NCBI GenBank assembly: GCA_928724745.1
Contig: CAKMXJ010000027.1
Location: forward strand, 1-64,000
Direction of reading: 5' to 3'
DNA from: Anthracocystis setariae
Taxonomy: Eukaryota > Basidiomycota > Ustilaginomycetes > Ustilaginales > Ustilaginaceae
Length of the DNA stretch: 64,000 nucleotides
The position numbers were made by a program, and so were the translations under genes. Positions 10,930-21,200 of this stretch are shown piece by piece. The notes beneath the pieces were generated by a model. The model was not told the origin of the DNA. It made no database searches and worked only from the letters and a program-made list of their open reading frames with translations. Position 1 is the first letter of the stretch, and each line of letters opens with the position of its first letter.

Positions 10930-11621
10930 AATCCCGACGTCGGGTTCTGACAAACTGCGGGTTTGTTAGAATCCCGGAAGTCTTAGGATATCCGAACGTT
11001 ATCTTTGTTGTTATTCCAAAGATCCACGTCGGGTTTCGTACGCTCACGTCGTCTTCGCAGAGGTAGGAAGCTTGAACGATAAATACTATAAGTACTTTGA
11101 TGACTACTCGACGAGTTGTCGGAGAGAAGGTATGGTAAGAGTAAATGGGGGAAAGATTCGATGTATTCCAAAGACACTAAACGAGTCGTGACAAAGAGGC
11201 GTTTATATACATGTTGAGTCCACGATGATGCTTCCTTGTGTTCGCACTGAACGTTTCTTGATGGATGTTATGGTGTCTATAGCGTGGTCCCTTTACTTGG
11301 TCGTTGGCACCAGTCTTTCGCTGTGGGGTCTTCCTTCTGGTCGAATTGAGGGGGGATCCGTGCTTTCTATTCGAGGACGCATCCGGAAATATTAAACCCC
11401 GACCGCGGGTTTTGAGATGATGTTTCGGACCTCCTGTCTTGAATCGTGTGTCTTGGGGACGTGTGTGAGTTTCGGTTGGTTTTGTGAATACTCAGTGGTT
11501 GTCCAAATCCGGTGAATAAAACGCGAACCCGCATGCGTGTTACAAAACCCGACGGCGGGTTTATTGCCGAAGGGTGAAATGCTCCAAGTGTGAGACGACA
11601 AATGGAACCCGTGTTCCAACA
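10930..11621 (-). promoter_or_regulatory. Copia 5' LTR/leader with TATA box
   Basis: The minus-strand sequence starts with TGTTGGAAC at 11621. TATATAA lies at about 11203-11209. A segment ending near 10930 is shared with relics elsewhere in the window. The exact LTR end and primer-binding site could not be fixed because the second LTR is missing, so the inner boundary is approximate. Confidence 0.6.
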
Positions 11622-13020
11622 GTTCCAAGAGTCCGGGCTGTCGGAACAGCGGGCCCCGGCTGCGCACCGAATATCTGACGTAGTCCCGGCCCCCGACCCT
11701 CTCCCGACCAGTCCCGTGTCCCCCACCGAAGTTAAACAAATCCTAGAGCGCTATCACGACCACCCGACGGCGGGACACCCGGGAGTGGCCGCTACCCTGG
11801 AACTGGTCCGCCGCCACCACTCCTGGCCCAATCTCAAGCACGATGTCACGGAGTACGTTCGGACCTGTGGAGCCTGTAAGCGCGCTAAAGCGCCCCGGCA
11901 TAAGCCTTACGGACTGCTGCTCCCGCTCGACGCCCCAACCCGGCCGTTCGGGACCATCACGATGGACCATATTGAGGGTCTCCCGGTTTCCCGGGTCGGT
12001 GGTCTCACGTTCGACTCCATCCTCGTCGTCGTCGATCGCCTCACCAAATACTCCCTTTTCCTCCCGGCCCGGAAGTCCGATACAGCTAAAGATCTCGCCC
12101 ACATGCTGTTCTCCCGCGTCTTCGCCTATTTTGGACTCCCGGACACCATCGTGTCGGACCGGGGACGCACTTTTGTAGCGTCCCTGTGGAAGGATATCTT
12201 AACAGCCCTCGGGACCACTCCGGCCCTCTCCACGGCCTATCACCCCCAAACAGATGGCCAAACCGAGCGTGTTAATCAAAATCTAGAGGTTTTCCTCCGA
12301 TTCTATGTCAACTACCAGCAGGACGACTGGGCGTCCTGGCTACCGTACGCCCAACTTACGCTCAACAATAGAGTGTCAGCTACTACCGGGCTACCGGCCA
12401 CCCTTCCCCTGTTTGGATTCACCCCGAAAACCCTCCCCGGGTCACCAGCCCTTTCCCCGGATGGTATCCCGCCCTCCGATTCGGCTTTCCGGGGACTCCT
12501 CCAACATTGCCGGTCCAACATTCACCACGCTGCCACCATGATGTCCAAGTACGCAAACCGCTCCAGGATGGACCGGTCTTTTGCCGGGGGTGACATGGTG
12601 CTACTCCGCACCCGACATCTGCGTCAAGATCGACCATCCCGGAAGCTAGGGAATCCGTTAGCGGGGCCGTTCCGGATTCTCCAGGCGGTAGGCTCCCGGG
12701 CTTACAAGTTGGACCTCCCGCCCGCCTGGAAAATCCACCCGGTGTTTCACGTCAGCCTCCTGGAGCCGCACTCCCCGGACACCCGGCCCTCCGAGCACGC
12801 CCCGACGTCTCGGCGCCTGGAGGACGACCGGCAGGATTTCGAAGTGGAAGATATCCTGGCTTCCCGCGATACACGCCGGGGTCGGCAGTACCGAGTGAAA
12901 TGGGTAGGCTACACCCAACCTACGTGGGAGCCAGCGGCCCACCTAGAGAATAGCCAGGAGCTACTCCAGGAATTCCACCAGCGGCAGCCCGGGAACCAGG
13001 CTAGCTCCCGGGACTGCTGA
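11622..13020 (+). pseudogene. 5'-truncated Ty3/gypsy chromovirus pol (integrase + chromodomain)
   Basis: The frame is open from the copia insertion point to a TGA at 13018-13020. It encodes the HHCC zinc site (HDHPTAGHPG, then CGAC), the DDE core (ITMDHIEG, IVSDRGRTF, TDGQTERVN), a C-terminal region with HPVFHVSLL, and a chromodomain (VEDILASRDTRRG to WVGYTQPTWEP). Chromoviral integrases use the chromodomain to target chromatin. Gag, protease, RT and RNase H are absent because the copia element interrupts the gene and the sequence beyond copia was lost. The ATG at 11590 lies inside copia and is not the original start. The region is GC-rich with many CCCGGG words. Confidence 0.9.
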
Positions 13021-13371
13021 CTCCCGGCTGCCCCCGCCCCTCGGAACCCAGCGCGAGGGCGGCCAGCGAGGTCCCCCTGGGAAGCATCAGCAAGGGAACA
13101 GGGAACGCAGCGGTCCGATCCGGGAAGCGGGACAGCGGTCGGGAGCTATGCATCCCGCCAGACGCAGTTTGCCCCGGGTGTTCCCTTGACCCGGCCACCA
13201 CGCCCAGGGGGCAGAAGGCTCACCGACACACTCACACACACGCCCACACTCTCACCCTCACTCACACACACACACACACACACCCAACACGCGGGAACTC
13301 ACGGCAAACACAATTGTATTCCCGGGATCCTAATGATCCCGGACACACAACATGACACAGCTCCCGGGGGC
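13021..13371. other. Gypsy pol / antisense ORF intergenic spacer with CA microsatellite
   Basis: It separates the convergent 3' ends of gypsy pol and the antisense ORF. It contains an (AC)n-rich tract at about 13220-13290 and several CCCGGG palindromes. No gene seen. Confidence 0.6.
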
Positions 13372-15257
13372 CTATTGACGCCCCCGACGTGGAGGGGTGC
13401 GGGGACGGGACTCGTATACGTCCGAGTCCACCATCACCACATCCTCGTCGGAGCCCTCCCCGGACTCCCGGCTTCGGTCCTCCGCCCCCGAGCTCTCCTC
13501 GTCGCGGGACTCACCCCGGGAGTCTTCCCGGGAGCTCTCCCGACGGCGGGCACGGATCGGGGCCCGCATGTCCCGCACCACCGCCTGAGCCCGGCGGCGC
13601 TGGGCACGCCTCTCCGGTTCGGGAGAGGGAGGGCAAAGTCCGCCCACTGGGAGACGCTTCCCGCCCGTCTGGAAGCTCCCCGGGAGGCGCTTACCCCCCG
13701 TCTGAGGAGGGCGCTTTCCTCCCGTTTGGGGGCGGGAGCCACTCGCACGGGAAGTTCGTTCCCGCGTGGGCGTCCCGGGGCGCTGCCGCTTAGCACGCGC
13801 CAGCTCCGGGGTCGCAGGAGCATACCCCGGGGAGGGAGGACCCCGGATCCGGGACGGCCCAGCCTCGGCATTGCGCCTCGGGGGCGCCGCCGCACGAGTG
13901 GGAGCGGGAGCGGGAGCAGGGACGGGGGCGGAGGCAGCGGGAGGCACTACCGGGGGCAGGGGAGGAGGCGGGACGCCAAGCTCCTGGGTGATGCCCCCGA
14001 AGGCATGGCTCACCCCCTCCACGTAGCGGAGGATGTTCTCGTCCCGGTACGACCAGGAGAGACGTCGCTCCGCCCCCACGGCAGCGGTCCGGCGAAGGAC
14101 CTGCACCAACGCGGCGATCACTCCCGCCGCGTGGGATGCCGCCTCCCGGGCCCCGGCCATATGTTGGTCCCCCGGGGCATCGAAGGGACACACCTGACGC
14201 AGGGCCAGGGGAGCATCGGGGATGAGGGTGGTTTGTTTCCACCCCCGTTGACCCCGAGGGGGCCGGGAGCCCGGGACACTGCCGCCAGCACCGGACGACG
14301 CCCCAGCGGGAGACTCGGGAGCCCGGGGACGACTTCCCGCCTTGGCTTGACGCCGAGTCTCATACCGAGCACGCGCAGGGGCGTACTCGGCCGCCAGGTA
14401 TTCCGGGAGGTCAGCCGCGGAGAACGATGTGAAGGGCATCCCGGGGTTAGGGCGTTGACCCCGGGCCCGGAGGACAAGATAGGCTTCCATAAGGAAGCCG
14501 CCCTCCTGGCGTCCCGTGATGTCCGGGACGCGCCCTTGCCAGTCGCAGGGGTACCCTGCGGCGTGGCAACGCTCGCACGCGGCATGCTGACCGTCCCTGG
14601 GGTCCTCCGGACCCCCGACGTCCCGGTGCGCATACCCCAGGGAGCACTGCGGGTGGGGCTTCTTTTTACTGTTGGCGCAAGACCAACAGTGCCCGTACCC
14701 CTCAGACGCGGGAGGGGTACCCCGTGCTCGAACCTCCCGGACGAGCGCCGCCAGCCGTCCGGGGTCCCCGATCGTTACGCCTGCCCCGGGAGCCGGGGTG
14801 GCCACGACCAAAGACCCGGGAGGAGCCCCGCTGGATGGGACCACCACACCGCTGGCTTCGCTGCCCGGGAGCCCGGGAGCCTGCTGCCTCTCTTCCCGGC
14901 ACGAGGCCGAAGCCTGTACCGGGGACTCGTCCACACCACTGGCACCCGGGACCAATTCGGGGCCAGCTTCCCCGCGCGGGAGCACGGGGGACTCATCCAC
15001 ATACAGGGAGACTACGTCTCCCTCTTGGGCCACATAGTGGCCCGACTCATCCACACCCTCCGGGGCACTCACGCCCCGGGACTCGTCCACAACGTTATTT
15101 TCGCCGGGAGCGGGGGCAGGGCCTCCCGGCATCCCAGCGTCGGAGCCACCACGCCGGGTGGAAGATCTTGTTGCTGTATCCAAACGGAGAAGCAAAAGAT
15201 GTCAGTAACCGGCCTCGCTCTCGTACCTCGGGTCCCGGAACTATACTTACTACGCAT
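13372..15257 (-). CDS. Antisense extra ORF of gypsy element, Cys6-motif protein (two exons)
   Basis: It lies between gypsy pol and the 3' LTR on the opposite strand. A single long frame (607 codons) can be extended by a clear splice: exon 1 is ATG CGT A at 15257-15251, the intron is 15250-15174 (GTAAGTAT ... ACAG, 77 nt), and exon 2 is 15173-13372 in the correct phase, starting MRTTRSSTRRG. The protein is Pro/Gly/Ser/Arg-rich. It has repeated VDES segments near the N-terminus, a cysteine cluster C-x2-C-x10-C-x22-C-x2-C-x6-C whose second half matches the Zn2Cys6 spacing, repeated QTGGKR(L/P) segments, and an acidic Ser/Glu/Asp C-terminus (SDEDVVMVDSD). I do not recognise a family; DNA or RNA binding is a guess. 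A minus-strand TATATAA lies about 85 bp upstream. The plus-strand frame through the same DNA is taken as a GC-driven shadow. Confidence 0.65.
15174..15250 (-). other. Intron 1 of the antisense ORF
   Basis: Donor GTAAGTATAG, acceptor GGATACAG, 77 nt, with a possible branch site around TTACTGACA on the minus strand. Removing it joins the ATG at 15257 in frame to the long exon. Confidence 0.65.
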
Positions 15258-15339
15258 GTTCTTGAAGATAACGTCCCGAGCTGTAGAACGTGTGGTTGTG
15301 GAAGGAGGGAAGGAACCAGGAACGGGAGCGAGGCGAGTC

Positions 15340-15346
15340 TTATATA
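15340..15346 (-). promoter_or_regulatory. TATA box for the antisense ORF
   Basis: TATATAA on the minus strand, in the context TTTTGTATATAAGACTCGC, about 85 bp upstream of the predicted ATG. This gives the antisense gene a promoter independent of the LTR. Confidence 0.55.
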
Positions 15347-15531
15347 CAAAAGAGGAGTTAGCGCTCAGCCCGCTGCGCACGCTCCGCCGCGCACGTCCCG
15401 CCAGGCACACAAAGCGTCCGTTCCTGACTCCTTTGTTCTCAGCGCGGACCACGCGTGGTGGGTCCGGGGATCTCCCGGGTGGAACTTAAGACCCGGGAGT
15501 ACCAAGTAGGCCACGAGGACGTCGGCCTTCC

Positions 15532-15543
15532 CGGGGGGGGGGG
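15532..15543 (+). other. Gypsy polypurine tract
   Basis: A run of about 12 G immediately 5' of TAA and the TGTTATG start of the 3' LTR, in the place and strand expected for the plus-strand primer of a plus-oriented gypsy element. Confidence 0.7.
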
Positions 15544-15546
15544 TAA

Positions 15547-15806
15547 TGTTATGATTGGGATATCGGGAGAGTTAGTGATTGGGTTTAGTATCAGAGCGGG
15601 CAGGAGTGGTCCCCCCGATGACGCCCCGGATCGGGGATCGGGGGGCAGACTGCGGCATCACCCGGGGGGTATCCGGGAGGCCACATAATCCCACGTCCTA
15701 AGTCCACCACACTCACGTTAGGACGTCGATTGTATTTTAGCTTACTCACTCTAGTAGGTGGAAATATCAGACCTTCTCCCAATCTCCCGCTCACCCACCC
15801 CGCTAT
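15547..15806 (+). mobile_element. Partial 3' LTR of the gypsy element (LTR family A)
   Basis: It starts TGTTATGATTGGG right after the polypurine tract and matches the reverse complement of the complete 360-bp LTR at 27507-27866. It breaks at CGCTAT, losing roughly 100 bp, where an inverted copy of the same LTR family begins. Confidence 0.85.
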
Positions 15807-16150
15807 TGTTATGCTCCTGGGGTCTTAGAACCTCGGAACGTGGCGGTGCGTCTGTGTCGAGGCCAGGGGCGTGGTACCGGGTGTTGCTCCCGGGATCGTT
15901 GCCAAGATAGCGGAGCGGGTGAGCGGGAGATTGGGAGAAGGTCTGATATTTCCACCTACTAGAGTGAGTAAGCTAAAATACAATCGACGTCCTGTTGTGA
16001 GTGTGATGGGATCTAGCCGTGAGATTATGTGGCCTCCCGGATACCCCCGGGAGATGCCGCAGTCTAACCCGATCCCTGATCCGGGACTACCCACGCCCAT
16101 GTTAATACTAAAACCAATCACTAACCCTCCCAATATTCCTATTCATAACA
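15807..16150 (-). mobile_element. Inverted LTR, family A
   Basis: Plus-strand sequence runs TGTTATGCTCCTGGGG ... CATAACA, so it is complete but opposite to the 3' LTR before it. Flanks GCTAT and CAAGG are not a target duplication, so it probably arose by LTR-LTR recombination. Confidence 0.8.
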
Positions 16151-16555
16151 CAAGGCCAGGGGCGTGGTACCGGGTGTTGCTCCCGGGATTGTTGCCAGGA
16201 TAGCGGAGTGGGGAGTTGGGAGAGCAGGAGAAGGTCTGTGATTTACACCTACTAGAGTGAGTAAGCTAAAATACAATTGACGTCCTAATGTGAGTTCTCT
16301 ACTCACCGGACGCGGGGATACATTGCCTCCTGGGTCTTCCCCTGGGATTACCGCAGTCAACCCTGATCTACCAATCCGGGAGCATAATTGGGGAACAACG
16401 CTCTTAGCTACACATCCCCAGACTCTCTCTCCGACACTAAGTCATAACACTACTTAGGCAATGATCCCAGGAGAAACACCTGGTATCTTGCCCCTGGCCT
16501 CAGCACAAGACGCACACCCACAAGTCCAAGGTCCCTAGACCCCAGGAGCATAACA
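16151..16555. mobile_element. LTR family A fragments in head-to-head arrangement
   Basis: 16151-16449 is an LTR lacking its first ~55 bp, in the same orientation as its neighbour, ending CATAACA. 16457-16555 is the inverted distal part of another, ending CCCCAGGAGCATAACA. Both show many CpG to TpG/CpA differences from the copy at 27507. Confidence 0.7.
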
Positions 16556-16895
16556 TTGAATTGCCAACGATAGGGCTGTGTCAGGTATGTTGTTGAGAAA
16601 ACATTTGGTGGAGCTTTACATTGAAAACAGCGCTATATCATGCCTTGCACGGATTCAGAGATAGAATATACTTTTGACAAATGTATAAACACTTGAAGAA
16701 TGCAGATGGCACATTTTCAGCCCTATCAAACAGCTTAAAAAGTAGCTATGGGCCTGTGCTGGAATTTTTTTAAGAGACAAAAAACAGCACTACAAGGTGC
16801 CTTGCACAGATTGGGAGGTATGTTGAGCATTGGATCAGCTTGTTTATCATTACAGTAAGTGCCAACCATACTTTGTGCTCAATCGAACAGTTAAA
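16556..16895. repeat. Dispersed repeat R, copy 1
   Basis: About 340 bp, from 'TTGAATTGCCAACGATAGG' to 'GTGCTCAATCGAACAG'. Related copies are at about 34411-34750 and 50340-50640, with partial ones at 42178-42205 and 53080-53200. No coding potential or terminal repeats recognised; the family is unknown to me. Confidence 0.6.
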
Positions 16896-17368
16896 AAAGG
16901 GTTAACATTAGGGTTTGATTGGCAGGCAATCTTTGTTTTGGATGCGCTGCTGTTAAAACCAAAGGTTCTAACTACTGCAGGGCGGCTTTGGTTGTAGGCG
17001 GCAGGCAGGAACAGAGGCGTCATAGGGACAATGTATGTAGAGATGCTAGGGTTAGGGTTTGATTGGCATTCACTTGTTAGGTGAGATGCATGCCCAAGAA
17101 AATGAGATGGTCCATTTGAAAACTGTGCTGAATTTTGAAATGACAGGGAGACGCGCCACTTCAAAATAATTTTGGATTTGAATTCAGCAGAAAACGGTCC
17201 ACTTCAAACAGAAAGACAGACGGTCTACTTCAAATTGGAAGACAGTCAGTAACAATTTGGAGATGGCCAGTAAGAAACAGGAGATGGTTGGTAACAAAGC
17301 ACTACAATTGCAAAGGCCAGACAGACGGCTCATCTTCTAATGCTTATCCGCAGGTGGGCAGCTTGCGT
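16896..17368 (-). repeat. Decayed inverted relic of subtelomeric block
   Basis: The 17100-17350 stretch contains degenerate reverse-complement matches to the start of the 874-bp subtelomeric block (runs like TCCACTTCAAA, AATTGGAAGACAG, and TTCTAATGCTTATCCG as at 5475-5495). GGGTTAGGGTTTG tracts near 16907 and 17048 resemble telomere repeats. This looks like an older chromosome-end junction next to the helicase gene. No gene seen. Confidence 0.5.
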
Positions 17369-17369
17369 C

Positions 17370-18259
17370 TGGCCCTAGCCCTAGGCCGTGGTGCGCCGGC
17401 TGCACGCGACGGTCAAGTCCGTCGCCCATTTCCCTGCCAAATGGCGGGCCCCTCCATTTGTACGTCACCCCAATGGACAGCCAAATTTACACTGCTCCTG
17501 TGCAGCAACGTCAAACGCCAGATTTTAGCAGGAGCACCGGGCAACGGGCAACGGACGCGTCAAAATTGCCAGGAAATTGGCTGGGCAATGGTCAAAGTGG
17601 AGGACTGGTCCAGTGCCTGACATACAGATCCAACTTTGTTACTGGCGCCGTGCCCAAAGTACAGATCTGGTGAGCGTGTCCGTGAGTGCATCAACTCTGG
17701 GTCAGCATGCAATCCTTTTTCCTGTCTGTCAGACCGCCATCAAGTCTATTCATCAGCGTGTCAGCTTTTCAGTGCATCAGCTTTTCAGTGCGTCAGTTGA
17801 TCAGACCCTTAGTTGGTTTGTCTGTCAACCGGGCCGGACTGGATCCCTTTGTTCACCACCACACAATGCCATTGCCAACACCATCTCCCTTTGTCCTTCT
17901 CCAAGGCGTGACATGCCTATCCAACCTATCAGCATGCGTCCAGTCAAGGATCCCCTTTGTTCCCACGCTCAGCCATTGTTTGGGCTGGGGCAAGTACAGC
18001 CGTTGTGTGCAAAAATTTTCACTGCGCTTGCCTGGCAGACTGTCCTGCCATGTGCATGCGCATGCTCTGGGGTCCGTACTACATTGTCTGTGAGTCACGC
18101 ACACTGAATGGTGTTGCTGAGCTGGCTGCTGGACGGGCCTCAGTGGTATATAGATGGGCGCCTGTTCTGCAGAGGACATCACATCCTCATCCTCTCTGTA
18201 CCAATCTCACTTGAATCTCTACGCCCATCATCAACGCAGACTGCTCAACATCTCCAATC
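17370..18259 (+). promoter_or_regulatory. Upstream region of the helicase gene, duplicated with it
   Basis: About 890 bp conserved in the inverted copy (about 31404-32299). It includes TATATAG at 18147-18153, 107 bp before the ATG, also kept in the second copy. Its outer edge in both copies is CCTAGCCCTAGG, the apparent limit of the duplicated unit. Short direct repeats (CAGCTTTTCAGTGC) occur near 17760-17800. Confidence 0.6.
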
Positions 18260-21200
18260 ATGACTCCACAGTCGCCGCCTCCTGCCAACAACAGCCAAGC
18301 TGATGGCAACATCAGCGCAGCACTTGACAACGAGTCAGTGGAAACTCCCTTGCTTGAAACGTAAGCTATTTGTGTCCTGTCCCCACACATCGCCAGCAAT
18401 TAGCGTGTTTCTGATACATGTGTCTTTCTCCAACACAGTCCTGTCTTACCTGCTGCAAACCAGCTGGCCGCCAATGCTGCTGCTGTACCCAACATTGCAG
18501 CTGCTGACAGCCGTGCTGCTGCTGCCCCCCAAGGCGCTGACCTTGGCCGCTTCTATCTCCGCTTGGTCAATCACCCGCAGTTGCTTGTCTGCACGCGCGC
18601 TGGCTGTACTCTTGGAGTCCCGCTGACACCCTTGTTCAAAGATGTTACTGCTCACCTGCAGCGTTTCCATCACCAGCCCCTTGGTGACGCTTCACGCCGC
18701 GCTATCCAGGCCATGCTTGATCAGCTTGACCTGCCGCTTCCCAAGGATGTCACTGTGGACCAAGATCAGCTGCCTGTGCCCAAGATCAAGGAGCTGCCGC
18801 TGGTCACAGACGGTTACCAGTGCAACCACTGCTCCTATGCCATCTTTGCCAGGAATGCCATGTATGCTCACCTCAAGGACAAACACGCAGACCTGAAGGT
18901 CAAAGCCAAGTCTACGCACCCTGTCCTGCTGCAGGTCATCCAGGAGCATGGCAAGAACAAGCGCTACATCTATGTGCAGGACAAGGAGCTGGACCCCACA
19001 CCTCCACAAGCCATCCTCAACCCCAACTTGGATGCACGCCAGCTGGACGATGCCATCAAAGCCAAGGCTGCTGCATTCATCCAGCAGGATCAAGATGCTC
19101 TCCGTGATGCAGGTCTGCTCAACCCTGTTGCGGACACATCCATGCGCACCGGCAACATTGGTCCCTGGGCCAAGCAGCTCAAGTGGCGCTCCTACTGGGC
19201 AGGCAAGCCGCTGACTGCCATTGGCGCCTTGGGCACAGACACATCAAGCTGGCCCGGCGCTCACAGTGACTTTGTTCACTGGCTGGCTAGAATGACCAAA
19301 GCCTTTGCTCTGCATTGGATGCAGGCATTTATGGACTCTGGCCGCTACATGCAGCAGACATTCCGTGCCTACAGTGACGAGCCGTCTGAGCCCTACAACC
19401 TCCAGCCTCCCACCATCAAGAAGCGTGCTGACATGTGGGGCAATGTCCTTGCTCTACTTGCACACCTTGCCTTGGACGGTGAGGCCCTCCACTATCACGG
19501 CAGCAGGACAGAGGAGCAGCATCTGGTGGTCACAGAAGAGGCCATAGAGGCCATTCTACACCTGCGTGACTTGTCAACGCTCTTTGACAATGACAATGAT
19601 GCCAGCGCCAACACCAGTGCACTTGCAGCTGCAGAGCACCAGCAACACATTCATGAGGTCACCCTTGCAGTGGAAGAAGCGCTGCTCAGCCTGTCCCACC
19701 AGCTCATCACGCAGCGGCCAGCAAAGCACGGTCAGACAGATGAGCTGATGCTGGTGCGTCTCTTCATGCACATGTGTGTGGACAGGGAAGGCATGCCCAA
19801 AGCCGTCAGCGCTGCCACCTCCATCATTGCCAGCCTGGAGTTCTGCGTGCGCGCTGTGTTGCACCACTACCTCTTCAATGACACCAACGGTCAGCTCTTG
19901 AAGATGTCTCCATCTCAGACGGACAAGGCCATGCGCAAGCACCTCAAGGAGAACGTCTACCACAACAGCAACTCTGCCAGCGCCCACCTCCAGTCTCTCC
20001 ACCGCTACGGCAAGGTGCTTGCTCAGGATGAAGTCACACCTTTCATCTGTTCTTGGGCGCATGACCTCAGCCACATCAAGTACGGAACAGAGGAGATCCA
20101 GATCACATGCCTCCAAGCTCTGATGCACGGTGCACAGGAACAGGCAGAGCGTCACCTGCGTCAGCTGTGTCTGCTACCAGAGGACGCCACGCTGGCCATC
20201 AACCTCAAACACATCCAAGATGATCACCGCAACACGCAACCAGGCTTCAACTTTGTCTCTGCCTCCCCAGAGCTCAGCAACCTCAGCACCGTCCTCTGCC
20301 GTGCTGTTGCTGGCAATGCCCCACCAGCGCGACCGTTGCTGGATGCCTACAGTGAGGAGCTGGAGTTTGATGCAGAAGCAGCACAGTCCTACTTCAGCAC
20401 GCACAACGAGTTCATCAAGCTGCTTGCCGTTCTCATTGAACTGGGCAGCGGTCTGCCAGCAAGAGGTACGGAACTGATGCAGCTTCAGCACACCAACACG
20501 CTCATGGGTCCACGCAACATCTTTGTCCATGATGGCAGCATCTTCACGGCACTGCCCACCAACAAGGGCTCAGGGCGGCAAAGGATCATCCCACGCTTCC
20601 TGCCTCACGCAGTTGGCTGCATGGTGGTCTACTACATCTCTCAGGTGGCGCCCTTTGTCCATCTGCTTCACAATGCCATCATCAAGCCCCGCCCAGCCTG
20701 CCACATGCTTCTTTCTATGCACAGTGGGCAGCCGCTGGACACCAACACCGTCAGCAAGATGCTGCAGGCGCTCCATCAGCAGCACATCAGCTCTGTCTCC
20801 AGCGGCATGACCATGCGCATGTGGCGTCAGGTTGCGGTAGCCATTGACCGCAAGCTCATCCGTCCAGGCTCTGCAAGCATGTCCAGCAAGGAAACAGATC
20901 AAGACAACGAGCATGATCTCCAAGCAGGTCACTTGACCAGCACCGCAGAGCAGCACTACGGCCTGGATGCAAGCATGCTCTACCAGCTCACGCAGGAAAG
21001 CATGGACTGCATGCTGGCGGTGTCAGAGCGCTGGCACACATTCTGGAGGATGCGCACACGCTTTCAAGAGGACACACAGCCATTCAACCAACTTGTTGAG
21101 CTTGGAAGTGGTGCAGACCACGCACAGGAGCTCAGAGGCATCAAGCGCAAGTTGGAGCTGGTAGAAGAGAGCGTGCTCACCATCAGACGCAAGCTGGAAC

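Larger units (their letters stand above)
6272..11621 (-). mobile_element. Ty1/copia retrotransposon, 3' LTR missing
   Basis: Minus-strand element. The 5' LTR starts with TGTTGGAAC at 11621 and contains a TATATAA box on the minus strand near 11203-11209. A leader intron (10823-10908) precedes the polyprotein 10819-6512. About 240 bp of downstream sequence follow, ending at telomere repeats with no 3' LTR matching the 5' one. It is inserted in a Ty3/gypsy pol gene: the gypsy integrase frame begins right after 11621. The palindrome CCCGACGTCGGG or a close variant recurs about 12 times. Decayed LTR relatives lie at about 32380-34140, 48530-49345, 50130-50337 and 51870-52215. Confidence 0.9.

Noticed and set aside
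11763..11774. CCCGACGGCGGG inside the gypsy integrase
   Set aside because: It encodes the conserved HPTAGHPG zinc-site segment, so it is likely coincidence rather than a copia-type palindrome insertion.
13186..15489. A 767-codon plus-strand frame through the gypsy 3' region
   Set aside because: Low-complexity Gly/Arg/Pro translation of very GC-rich DNA. The minus-strand gene has TATA, splice sites and a Cys motif, so the plus frame is taken as its shadow.
18563..18565. TTG at 18563 as start of the helicase
   Set aside because: The frame is open upstream, and a spliced ATG exon conserved in both copies gives a better start.
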